This document shows, piece after piece, positions 6,741-12,131 of a stretch of 12,131 nt of DNA (position 1 is its first letter; each line of letters starts with the position of its first letter). A model generated the notes under the pieces. The model saw only the letters and a program-made list of their open reading frames with translations, was not told the origin of the DNA and did no database searches. This DNA comes from Flectobacillus sp049240685 (GTDB taxonomy: Bacteria; Bacteroidota; Bacteroidia; Cytophagales; Spirosomataceae), in NCBI RefSeq assembly GCF_049240685.1, contig NZ_JBMLSD010000401.1:1-12131 (forward strand), in the 5' to 3' direction. A program made the position numbers and the translations under genes.

Positions 6741-6787
6741 CAGTTTAAAACTGTAAAAAAATAAGTCCAAGACCTAGTCTTGAACTT
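6741..6787 (+). repeat. composite palindrome repeat, copy 3
   Basis: CAGTTT-A-AAACTG (6741-6753), a 10-base A-rich linker, then AGTCCAAGACC and AGTCTTGAACT halves around a T (6764-6786). The single change from copies 1 and 2 in the second palindrome leaves the outer arms intact and opens the loop to three bases. It has the same orientation as the other copies. Confidence 0.85.
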
Positions 6788-6818
6788 GTGATGACGTTTT
6801 GGGTTAATTTATATTCTA

Positions 6819-6846
6819 CAATCCAACATCCGCAATCTCAAATCAG
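6819..6846 (-). repeat. degenerate heptamer tract on the NlpC/P60 gene stop codon
   Basis: Four 7-base units in register on the plus strand (CAATCCA, ACATCCG, CAATCTC, AAATCAG), the last one containing the TGA stop of the minus-strand gene (6843-6845). The consensus is roughly CAATCCN. The repeat word differs from those at the AEC and DinB stops, but the period and placement are the same. Confidence 0.65.
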
Positions 6847-7397
6847 AAGGGTCTTCTGGCGGTGGCATAGCACCCCATCCAATAGGCAGAAATAAGGTTA
6901 TCTTCGCGAACGCCTTTTGAGGTTGATGCATGAATAAAATAGATTTCTTTGGGCCCACGAATTTCGGTAATCATCCCAGAATGATTTACTTCTGCAACAT
7001 TTCCTTTATTGGTTACAAAAAATACTAAATCACCCGGTCGCAACTCGTCCAAATCTTTCACTTCTTTTCCATAGCCTGATTGCTGAACAGCCCTTCTTGG
7101 AATATTTACGCCCATTTCTTTGAAAGTGGCAAACAACAACCCCGAACAATCCATCCCTTTCGAATCAATACCACCTGGACGATACGGAACTCCCAAATAC
7201 TGCCTTGATGCGTCAATTAACCTCCTGACTTCTTTTGATGAAATTACCACAGGTCTGCTCGGACTTGTAGGTCTCTTGGTGGTAGTCGTGGTTTTAGTAG
7301 CTTCTTTTTTACGAAAAAGTGCGCAAGAATCTAATAAAATTGGAAGTATTGCTAACAATAAGAGCTTGGCATAAATGGATGTGGTAGTCGTTTTCAT
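6843..7397 (-). CDS. NlpC/P60 family lipoprotein, probable peptidoglycan endopeptidase
   Basis: The 184 residues begin with a lipoprotein signal peptide (KLLLLAILPILLDSC, lipid-modified Cys25), then a Lys/Thr/Ser-rich linker (about 29-48), then an NlpC/P60 domain (about 54-183). The catalytic residues are visible: Cys84 in GMDCSGLLF, His139 in VNHSGMI and His156 in FIHAS. Also typical are YLGVPYRPGG before the Cys, IPRRAVQQ, and RPGDLVFF before the first His. Such enzymes cut gamma-D-glutamyl-diamino-acid bonds in wall peptides. The lipid anchor places it in the envelope. The fold and active site are convincing; the exact bond is inferred. It is the middle gene of a loose minus-strand row without operon-like spacing (176 bases upstream to the next gene). 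No clear promoter box was seen before the ATG at 7397. Confidence 0.9.
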   Translation of the reverse strand: MKTTTTSIYAKLLLLAILPILLDSCALFRKKEATKTTTTTKRPTSPSRPVVISSKEVRRLIDASRQYLGVPYRPGGIDSKGMDCSGLLFATFKEMGVNIPRRAVQQSGYGKEVKDLDELRPGDLVFFVTNKGNVAEVNHSGMITEIRGPKEIYFIHASTSKGVREDNLISAYWMGCYATARRPF

Positions 7398-7573
7398 GAG
7401 ATTGGTAAGGATTTAATCTGGGTAAATTTTTCTTAAAGCAATTTACAAAATTCCCCAATTTCACCAAGCGTAATTCCACCACAAGTGCATGGTATTTTAA
7501 CATTCGGTAAGTCTGGTTGAGTTTCTAACGACAAGCCTGCTTCAAATCTTATATTTGGCAATTTATTACTTGA

Positions 7574-7915
7574 TTATGGTAACTCTTCAATTATTGACTC
7601 ACCTTTGGAGCAGTCTCCAGAAGTCCATTCCCAAACCTCGTATAATCGTATCCGTCCATCAGGTAATATTTCTGGAGTAGAGATACATTTTCCCGTCATC
7701 AGCTCACCCAAATTATTGACTTGATGATAACGCATATCGATTTTCCCTGATTCGTCGACCAGTCCAATCAAATGCCCTTTGGTTATTTTTCCTCCAGCAT
7801 ATTCTGAGGTCAATATATTTCCCTCTTGATGGTAATAAAAAATAGTTTCTGCGGAAGTTTCTCCATTTTCGGTATTGCTAATGGGTGCAAACTTTTTATT
7901 ATGGTAGTTAATCAT
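7574..7915 (-). CDS. small conserved beta-rich protein (family often labelled n-acetylglutamate synthase)
   Basis: This 113-residue protein belongs to a compact family common in Bacteroidota with the pattern FAPISNTENGETSAETIFYY (residues 9-28), GNILTSEYAGGKITKGHLIGLVDESGKIDMRYHQV (32-66), GELMTGKCISTPE (70-82) and GRIRLYEVWEWTSGD (87-101). The alternating short strands suggest an all-beta fold resembling repeated antiparallel hairpins. Databases often carry the name n-acetylglutamate synthase for such proteins, but I see no acetyl-CoA-binding motif of GNAT enzymes and would not assign arginine synthesis to it. There is no signal peptide, so a cytoplasmic place is expected. A promoter (TTG, 21 bases, TAATTTTG) lies directly before it, so it can be transcribed apart from the XRE gene upstream. 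The function is unknown. Confidence 0.75.
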   Translation of the reverse strand: MINYHNKKFAPISNTENGETSAETIFYYHQEGNILTSEYAGGKITKGHLIGLVDESGKIDMRYHQVNNLGELMTGKCISTPEILPDGRIRLYEVWEWTSGDCSKGESIIEELP

Positions 7916-7937
7916 TGCATATATTTTGGTTGAGAGG

Positions 7938-7969
7938 CAAAATTAACAATGATTTCCTATTTTATTCAA
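7938..7969 (-). promoter_or_regulatory. candidate promoter of the small conserved protein gene
   Basis: On the minus strand TTG (7967-7969) is followed after 21 bases by TAATTTTG (7938-7945), and the ATG at 7915 lies 22 bases further on. The -33 part lies in the last bases of the XRE gene, around its stop codon. Confidence 0.55.
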
Positions 7970-8153
7970 TAAGGTCCGCAGGATGAATATTTAAGACCCT
8001 AATCAATTTATTAACCTCATCGATAGTTGGGCTTCGTTCACCTTTCTCTATACGCGAAATTGTAGATTGTGGAATGCCTGTCAGGTGTGAAATGTAACTT
8101 TGTTTGAGGCCAAGAGCTAGGCGAGTTTGACGAAGTTTTTTTAGGTTGAACAT
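7962..8153 (-). CDS. XRE-family helix-turn-helix regulator
   Basis: This 63-residue single-domain Cro/CI-type DNA-binding protein has five short helices, with the HTH at about residues 17-42 (KQSYISHLTGIPQSTISRIEKGERSP). The STISRIEKG core and the trailing PTIDEVNKLIRVLNI helices are fully typical. There is no effector or dimerisation extension, as in many regulators of small phage, toxin or restriction modules and in stand-alone autoregulators. No toxin-like partner is adjacent: the next gene downstream (7915) has its own promoter. The ATG at 8153 gives the usual short lead-in MFNLKKLRQTR. The 182 bases upstream contain a direct repeat TACGCATAAA (8203-8212, 8267-8276) and a spaced inverted repeat ACAATA/TATTGT (8217-8238), which could be its operators. 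The target is unknown. Confidence 0.85.
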   Translation of the reverse strand: MFNLKKLRQTRLALGLKQSYISHLTGIPQSTISRIEKGERSPTIDEVNKLIRVLNIHPADLIE

Positions 8154-8335
8154 ACATGGTAAGATTTAGAAACTAGACGATAAAGTAAAATAATAGGTTA
8201 CTTACGCATAAAAAATACAATAAACGTTTTAGTATTGTGTAAATATAAAAATAAATTTTATTCAAATACGCATAAAGATTCGCAAAAAAACAGAGAATTC
8301 AATTTGTCTAATTGATATCTTTAGGTCTTTGACGC
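8154..8335. other. AT-rich spacer between the divergent XRE and lipoprotein genes, ending at the gap
   Basis: No gene is visible. The spacer contains the 10-bp direct repeat TACGCATAAA twice, 64 bases apart, and a spaced 6-bp inverted repeat (8217-8222 with 8233-8238). A TTTG at 8303-8306 followed after 17 bases by GGTCTTTG (8324-8331) could be a weak plus-strand promoter for the lipoprotein operon, but it lacks the TA of the -7 box. Confidence 0.5.
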
Positions 8336-8435
8336 NNNNNNNNNNNNNNNNNNNNNNNNNNNNNNNNNNNNNNNNNNNNNNNNNNNNNNNNNNNNNNNNN
8401 NNNNNNNNNNNNNNNNNNNNNNNNNNNNNNNNNNN
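8336..8435. other. assembly gap (100 N) covering the lipoprotein gene start
   Basis: Exactly 100 N, so probably of unknown true size. The start codon and most of the signal peptide of the following lipoprotein gene, and perhaps its promoter, are hidden here. Confidence 0.95.
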
Positions 8436-8843
8436 AGCTTATTATCTTGCAAAGATGCCAACCAAGAACTCCTCAACAATATTTCTGGTACATGGAAAGT
8501 CGATCAAATCACGTATTATTCCTATCCTTACACGGTAATAGATTCAGTAGGAAAATACCCATCAGGTGTTTTGCAACTTGATAATTGTCAACTTACTGGA
8601 AGCATTAGAGAATGCTCAGGCTTTTACAAATTAGTAAATAATGAAGTGGTTAGTATCGTATACAACGCCAATGCTGCTAAAAATCAAACTTTTATTAGTA
8701 TAATGTCCAGTATTCCTAAATTCATCAATTTAGTGGGAGCTTATAACATTACACGTAATGGAAACAATATGCTACTTGAAGGGCCTGAAGTAAGTGTACC
8801 AGACTATAAAGGCCCCAAAATAAAAATTCAATTGTATAAATAA
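8436..8843 (+). CDS. lipocalin-like lipoprotein, 5' end missing in the gap
   Basis: The frame ending at the TAA 8841-8843 is open all the way back to the first base after the gap, giving at least 135 residues. The first residues are SLLSCKDANQELLNNISGTWKV, that is, the end of a lipoprotein signal peptide (lipobox LLSC, Cys codon 8448-8450) followed at once by a GTW motif typical of small lipocalin-like beta-barrel lipoproteins of Bacteroidota. A short call starting at a TTG at 8571 would lose this N-terminus and should not be used. Two cysteines (DNCQLTGSIRECSGFY) might form a disulfide. The end of the gene is 5 bases from the TonB receptor ATG, so they form one operon, and a role in the same envelope process is likely. 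The lipocalin assignment rests on weak motifs; the lipoprotein assignment is firmer. Confidence 0.75.
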   Translation, partial: SLLSCKDANQELLNNISGTWKVDQITYYSYPYTVIDSVGKYPSGVLQLDNCQLTGSIRECSGFYKLVNNEVVSIVYNANAAKNQTFISIMSSIPKFINLVGAYNITRNGNNMLLEGPEVSVPDYKGPKIKIQLYK

Positions 8844-8848
8844 TCCTT

Positions 8849-11191
8849 ATGAGAAAAGTCTACCTCCTGTTGCTATTTACGCTTTGCTCCTGTACTTTGT
8901 TTGCACAAAAAATTACCATCAGTGGTTTTGTTCGTGAAAAAGGAAGTCAAGAGATATTGCCTTATGTTTCGGTGAGAGTTCCTGCCCTCAATATCGGAAC
9001 CTCTGCCAATGCTTACGGTTTTTTTTCCTTGACAATTCCCGCAAAGGAACAACTTGATTTGGAAATTTCTCAGGTAGGATACCAAGTCAACACAATCCGC
9101 ATCAGTGCTCAAAAAAGCCAACAAATTACGGTTGAGCTAAATGTCAAAAATGTGATTTTGGAGGAGGTTAAAGTCAATAGCTCTCAACAAGAAAAATTGA
9201 GTGAGCAAACCCAAATGAGCCTCATTTCTTTACCTGTCACGCAAGTAAAAGCAGTACCTGCATTTTTGGGAGAAAAAGACGTGTTGAAAACCCTACAGCT
9301 ATTTCCAGGGATACAAAAAGGACGTGAAGGCTCTACAGGCTTGTATGTACGTGGTGGCGGCCCCGACCAAAACTTATTGATTTTGGATGACGCTACGGTC
9401 TATAATGCCAACCATTTGTTTGGCTTTTTCTCGGTATTTAACGGAGATGCCCTCAAGAGCATTGAGATGACCAAAGGCGGTTTTCCAGCACGATATGGCG
9501 GACGACTTTCTTCGGTTATTGATATGCAAATGAAAGAAGGGAATAAAGAAAAACTTGCAGGCGAATTTGGCATTGGCTTATTGTCGAGTCGTTTGACCTT
9601 GGAAGGTCCCCTCAAGAAAGAAAAAGCCTCGTTTTTGATTGCCGCCCGACGCACCTACGCCGATGCGCTATTGCGACCTATCAGTGGAGGCGAATTTCCA
9701 AATATGTATTTCTATGACCTCAATATGAAGGTAAACTATGACCTTGGCAGTCGAGACAAACTTTACCTGAGCGGATATTTAGGTCGAGATGCCTTTAGTT
9801 CAAAAGAACAAAATTACAATTATGCCACCCAAAATGATAATGGCTTTAATTGGGGCAATACTACCACTACCCTACGTTGGAATCACCTTTTCAACGAAAA
9901 ATTATTTAGCAATACATCTCTTATTTTTACCAATTTTGACTTTAAAGTTTTTAATACTGAAGAATCCAACAAAGGACTTTTTTCTTACCAATATGAATCA
10001 GGTATTAGAGACTTTTCTTTAAAAACCGATTTTGACTATTTACCGAGTTATCAGCATAGTATCAAAGCTGGTTTTTTGTTAACTGCACATCGTTTTTCAC
10101 CGAAAGCACTCGTCCTGAAAGATACAAGAGTGGATACATCTTCGGTGCAAAGCACTCAAATCAACGCCTTAGAATCGGCAGTTTATGTGGAGGATTTATG
10201 GAGAATTACTGAAAAAATCAGTATAAATGCGGGTCTAAGATTGAGTCATTTTTCAGTAAACCAGAAAAACTATTTGAATCTTGAACCAAGATTTTCGGTG
10301 GCCTACAAGTTACCAAATGATGCTGCAATTAAGGCTTCTTTTGCTCGGATGAATCAATACATTCATTTATTATCCAACTCAGGACTTGGTTTGCCAACAG
10401 ATTTATGGGTTTCGGCAACAGACCGAGTTCCTCCACAAACTTCACAGCAAGTGGCGTTAGGATATGTAAAAGACTTTTCCGAAAAGAACTTTTCTTTAAG
10501 TATTGAGGGATATTTCAAGCAAATGAACAACATCATTGGTTACAAACAAGGTGCTAGTTTCTTGTTGCTAGACGTAGGACCTGACCCTCAAAAAATCAAT
10601 TCGATAGATTGGCAAGAGAATGTGACTTCGGGACAAGGAAAAGCTTATGGGTTAGAATTGATGTTACAACGAAAAACAGGTAGACTCACAGGTTGGATTG
10701 CTTACACTTTGTCGAAAGTAACACACCAATTTGCAGAACTGAATGACGGAAAAGAGTTTTTGCCCCGCTACGACCGTCGTCATGACATTTCGATTGTGGG
10801 GATTTATCAACTAAAACCAATGGTCACCGTCTCGGCAACGTGGGTATATGGCTCAGGAAATCATTTGAGTGTACCTATTGCAGAAGGCAACTTTAATGGT
10901 TTGGATCATACTGGTATTACTTCACAAATTTCGCTGTATGATAGTCAAAATGCTTTTCAGGCGGCAGCGTATCATCGACTAGATTTAGCGATGAAGTTTA
11001 GCAAAAAGAAAAAACATGGAGAAAGAGCTTGGGAAATTGGGGTGTATAACGCCTACAATCGCGTGAACCCTTTTTACTATCAAATTAATCAAGTGTATGA
11101 TGCATCCACACGACAACTGGGAGATAGTAAATTATACAGAAAAGGGCTGTTTCCGATTGTGCCATCCATTACTTACAGCTTTAAGTTTTAA
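8849..11191 (+). CDS. TonB-dependent outer-membrane receptor with carboxypeptidase-regulatory-like domain
   Basis: This 780-residue outer-membrane transporter uses the TonB-ExbBD energy system. A signal peptide (1-20, ending TLFAQ) is followed by a carboxypeptidase-D-regulatory-like beta-sandwich (about 22-98: ISGFVREKGSQEILPYVSVRV, GTSANAYGFFSL, VGYQ), a plug domain (about 130-230) with GLYVRGGGPDQNLLILDD (164-181) and GGFPARYGGRLSSVIDM (210-226), then a 22-strand-type barrel ending in SITYSFKF with the C-terminal Phe used for barrel insertion. The length is at the short end for the family. It lies between the lipocalin-like lipoprotein gene (5 bases upstream) and a DUF4249 lipoprotein gene (34 bases downstream). 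No SusD-like gene is present, so it is not a standard polysaccharide locus. Receptors paired with DUF4249 proteins have unknown ligands; iron, peptide or signal uptake are all possible. Confidence 0.92.
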   Translation: MRKVYLLLLFTLCSCTLFAQKITISGFVREKGSQEILPYVSVRVPALNIGTSANAYGFFSLTIPAKEQLDLEISQVGYQVNTIRISAQKSQQITVELNVKNVILEEVKVNSSQQEKLSEQTQMSLISLPVTQVKAVPAFLGEKDVLKTLQLFPGIQKGREGSTGLYVRGGGPDQNLLILDDATVYNANHLFGFFSVFNGDALKSIEMTKGGFPARYGGRLSSVIDMQMKEGNKEKLAGEFGIGLLSSRLTLEGPLKKEKASFLIAARRTYADALLRPISGGEFPNMYFYDLNMKVNYDLGSRDKLYLSGYLGRDAFSSKEQNYNYATQNDNGFNWGNTTTTLRWNHLFNEKLFSNTSLIFTNFDFKVFNTEESNKGLFSYQYESGIRDFSLKTDFDYLPSYQHSIKAGFLLTAHRFSPKALVLKDTRVDTSSVQSTQINALESAVYVEDLWRITEKISINAGLRLSHFSVNQKNYLNLEPRFSVAYKLPNDAAIKASFARMNQYIHLLSNSGLGLPTDLWVSATDRVPPQTSQQVALGYVKDFSEKNFSLSIEGYFKQMNNIIGYKQGASFLLLDVGPDPQKINSIDWQENVTSGQGKAYGLELMLQRKTGRLTGWIAYTLSKVTHQFAELNDGKEFLPRYDRRHDISIVGIYQLKPMVTVSATWVYGSGNHLSVPIAEGNFNGLDHTGITSQISLYDSQNAFQAAAYHRLDLAMKFSKKKKHGERAWEIGVYNAYNRVNPFYYQINQVYDASTRQLGDSKLYRKGLFPIVPSITYSFKF

Positions 11192-11225
11192 GAGAAAACC
11201 CTTCCTATAAATTTCCAATGATTTT

Positions 11226-12092
11226 ATGAAAAAACAGCTTTTATCTATCTGCACAATGCTCCTATTTTGTTGGGCTTGTAATGGAGACTTTCTGACAGTA
11301 GAAGAAACGGGTGTGATTCCGAGTAGTGATGCCCCCATTGTGACTGCCTTTTTGAGTCCACAAGACACCATCCATACAGTAACGCTATATCATACCCGAC
11401 CAGCCGCTGGAAATAATCCTTATGCTACATGGGAACAAAACGTATCGAAATCGACGGTTACCCTAAGCAATGGTACGCAGACAGTAAAACTTATTCCAGA
11501 CTCATTTTTAACAGGTGTTTTTAAAATCAGCTCCAAAAACTTTAAAGTAGAATCAGGCAAGACTTATTACTTGAATGTAAGCACCTTTGATGGTAAAAAA
11601 GTAGAAGCCAATTGCACGATTCCGACAGGCGTAGTGGATACGACCAGTATTGCTTACCAGTTGGTTTCGGGCAATCCCTCAAATATGAATACAAGCTATC
11701 TGATTTCGTGGAAAGATATTCCTAATCAGGTTAATTATTATGCAGTGTATACCATTTCGGAGCTACAAGATTTGACTAAAAAAACAGCAGAAATAAACAA
11801 TGAGCGATATCTTCATGGTATTGATGATGTAGAAAAAGATGGTTTGACAGTAGGAACTCAGGAATCGCTTTTGTTAACTAAACCCAACTCTCCTGCGAAA
11901 GACCGTCTGTATATTTGGCAAGTGCAAGTTCTCAATACAGATATTCATTTTTATAAATTTCACAAGGACTACGAGATAGCCAAACAAGCCGACGAAAATC
12001 CATTTTCAGAACCTGTAATGCTATACTCCAACATCAAAGGAGGCTTCGGCGTAATGGCTGGATATACCAAGGCAGTGACGTATTTTAGGTAG
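11226..12092 (+). CDS. DUF4249 family lipoprotein
   Basis: The 288-residue protein starts with a lipoprotein-type signal peptide, MKKQLLSICTMLLFCWAC, with modified Cys18. The -3 and -2 residues (Cys, Trp) are unusual for a lipobox. Then come beta-rich segments typical of DUF4249 (VTAFLSPQDTIHTVTLYHTRP, VTLSNGTQTVKL, FKVESGKTYYLNVST, a central ISWKDIPNQVNYYAVY, and the late LYIWQVQVLNTDIHFYKFHKDYE). The conserved terminal YSNIKGGFGVMAGYT marks a complete C-terminus. In Bacteroidota, genes of this family typically follow TonB-dependent receptor genes, as here, and the product is thought to work with the receptor at the outer membrane in the way SusD works with SusC; this is not shown by experiment that I can cite. 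It is probably the last gene of the operon within the window, since only 39 bases remain after its TAG stop. Confidence 0.88.
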   Translation: MKKQLLSICTMLLFCWACNGDFLTVEETGVIPSSDAPIVTAFLSPQDTIHTVTLYHTRPAAGNNPYATWEQNVSKSTVTLSNGTQTVKLIPDSFLTGVFKISSKNFKVESGKTYYLNVSTFDGKKVEANCTIPTGVVDTTSIAYQLVSGNPSNMNTSYLISWKDIPNQVNYYAVYTISELQDLTKKTAEINNERYLHGIDDVEKDGLTVGTQESLLLTKPNSPAKDRLYIWQVQVLNTDIHFYKFHKDYEIAKQADENPFSEPVMLYSNIKGGFGVMAGYTKAVTYFR

Positions 12093-12131
12093 AGGGGTGA
12101 GGCAAAGAGGCACAAAGTGGTCATTGGGGAG

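Noticed and set aside
2475..6787. Palindrome copies as a CRISPR array
   Set aside because: The copies are 0.6-3.6 kb apart with genes between them, not regularly spaced short spacers, and no cas gene is present.
7574..7915. Arginine biosynthesis enzyme (N-acetylglutamate synthase)
   Set aside because: The name is common for this family, but the sequence has no GNAT acetyl-CoA-binding motif and no neighbouring arg genes.
4168..8435. N blocks as masked mobile or repetitive elements
   Set aside because: Both are exactly 100 N, the usual gap placeholder; nothing in the flanks shows element ends or target duplications.
8571..8843. A separate 90-residue gene starting at a TTG
   Set aside because: The frame is open upstream to the gap and encodes a lipobox and a GTW motif, so this is only the C-terminal part of a longer lipoprotein.

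Overview
This window reads as a chromosomal piece of a Bacteroidota bacterium, most likely order Cytophagales, from a draft assembly. The evidence is an AT-leaning sequence, start codons preceded by the Bacteroidota sigma-A -7 element TAnnTTTG instead of an E. coli-type -10 box, an outer-membrane TonB-dependent receptor with a carboxypeptidase-regulatory N-terminal domain followed by a DUF4249 lipoprotein, and a BlaI plus M56 peptidase pair with a long coiled-coil tail. Two stretches of exactly 100 N (4168-4267 and 8336-8435) are assembly gaps, so distances across them are nominal. The genus cannot be fixed from sequence alone.

Layout. Positions 7-1221 (minus) encode a carboxynorspermidine dehydrogenase of polyamine synthesis. 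It is divergent from an AEC-family permease (1478-2413, plus). A 330-base spacer with repeats leads to an EamA/DMT transporter (2744-3640, plus). A convergent spacer with a 12-bp perfect hairpin separates it from the minus-strand pair blaI-like (5565-5936) and M56/BlaR1-like peptidase (3763-5562). These two genes are 2 bp apart and lie behind a promoter that carries three TACGAA...TTCGTA palindromes. Further minus-strand genes follow: a DinB-like protein (6172-6675), an NlpC/P60 lipoprotein (6843-7397), a small conserved protein (7574-7915) and an XRE-type regulator (7962-8153). After the second gap a plus-strand cell-envelope operon runs to the window end: a lipocalin-like lipoprotein whose start is lost in the gap (8436-8843), a TonB-dependent receptor (8849-11191) and a DUF4249 lipoprotein (11226-12092).

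Functional reading. The plus-strand operon probably forms an outer-membrane uptake or sensing unit for an unknown ligand. The BlaI/M56 pair is a proteolysis-controlled repressor circuit with an autoregulated promoter and no visible target beyond itself. The remaining genes look like ordinary housekeeping or stress genes without an obvious shared pathway.

The least expected structure is in the spacers. Three copies of a composite double-palindrome element (about 48 bp) sit downstream of the AEC, DinB and NlpC genes. In each of these places a degenerate tract of 7-bp repeats begins on or within a base or two of the stop codon and lies between the gene and the palindrome. No CRISPR array, tRNA, rRNA, insertion sequence or prophage is visible.
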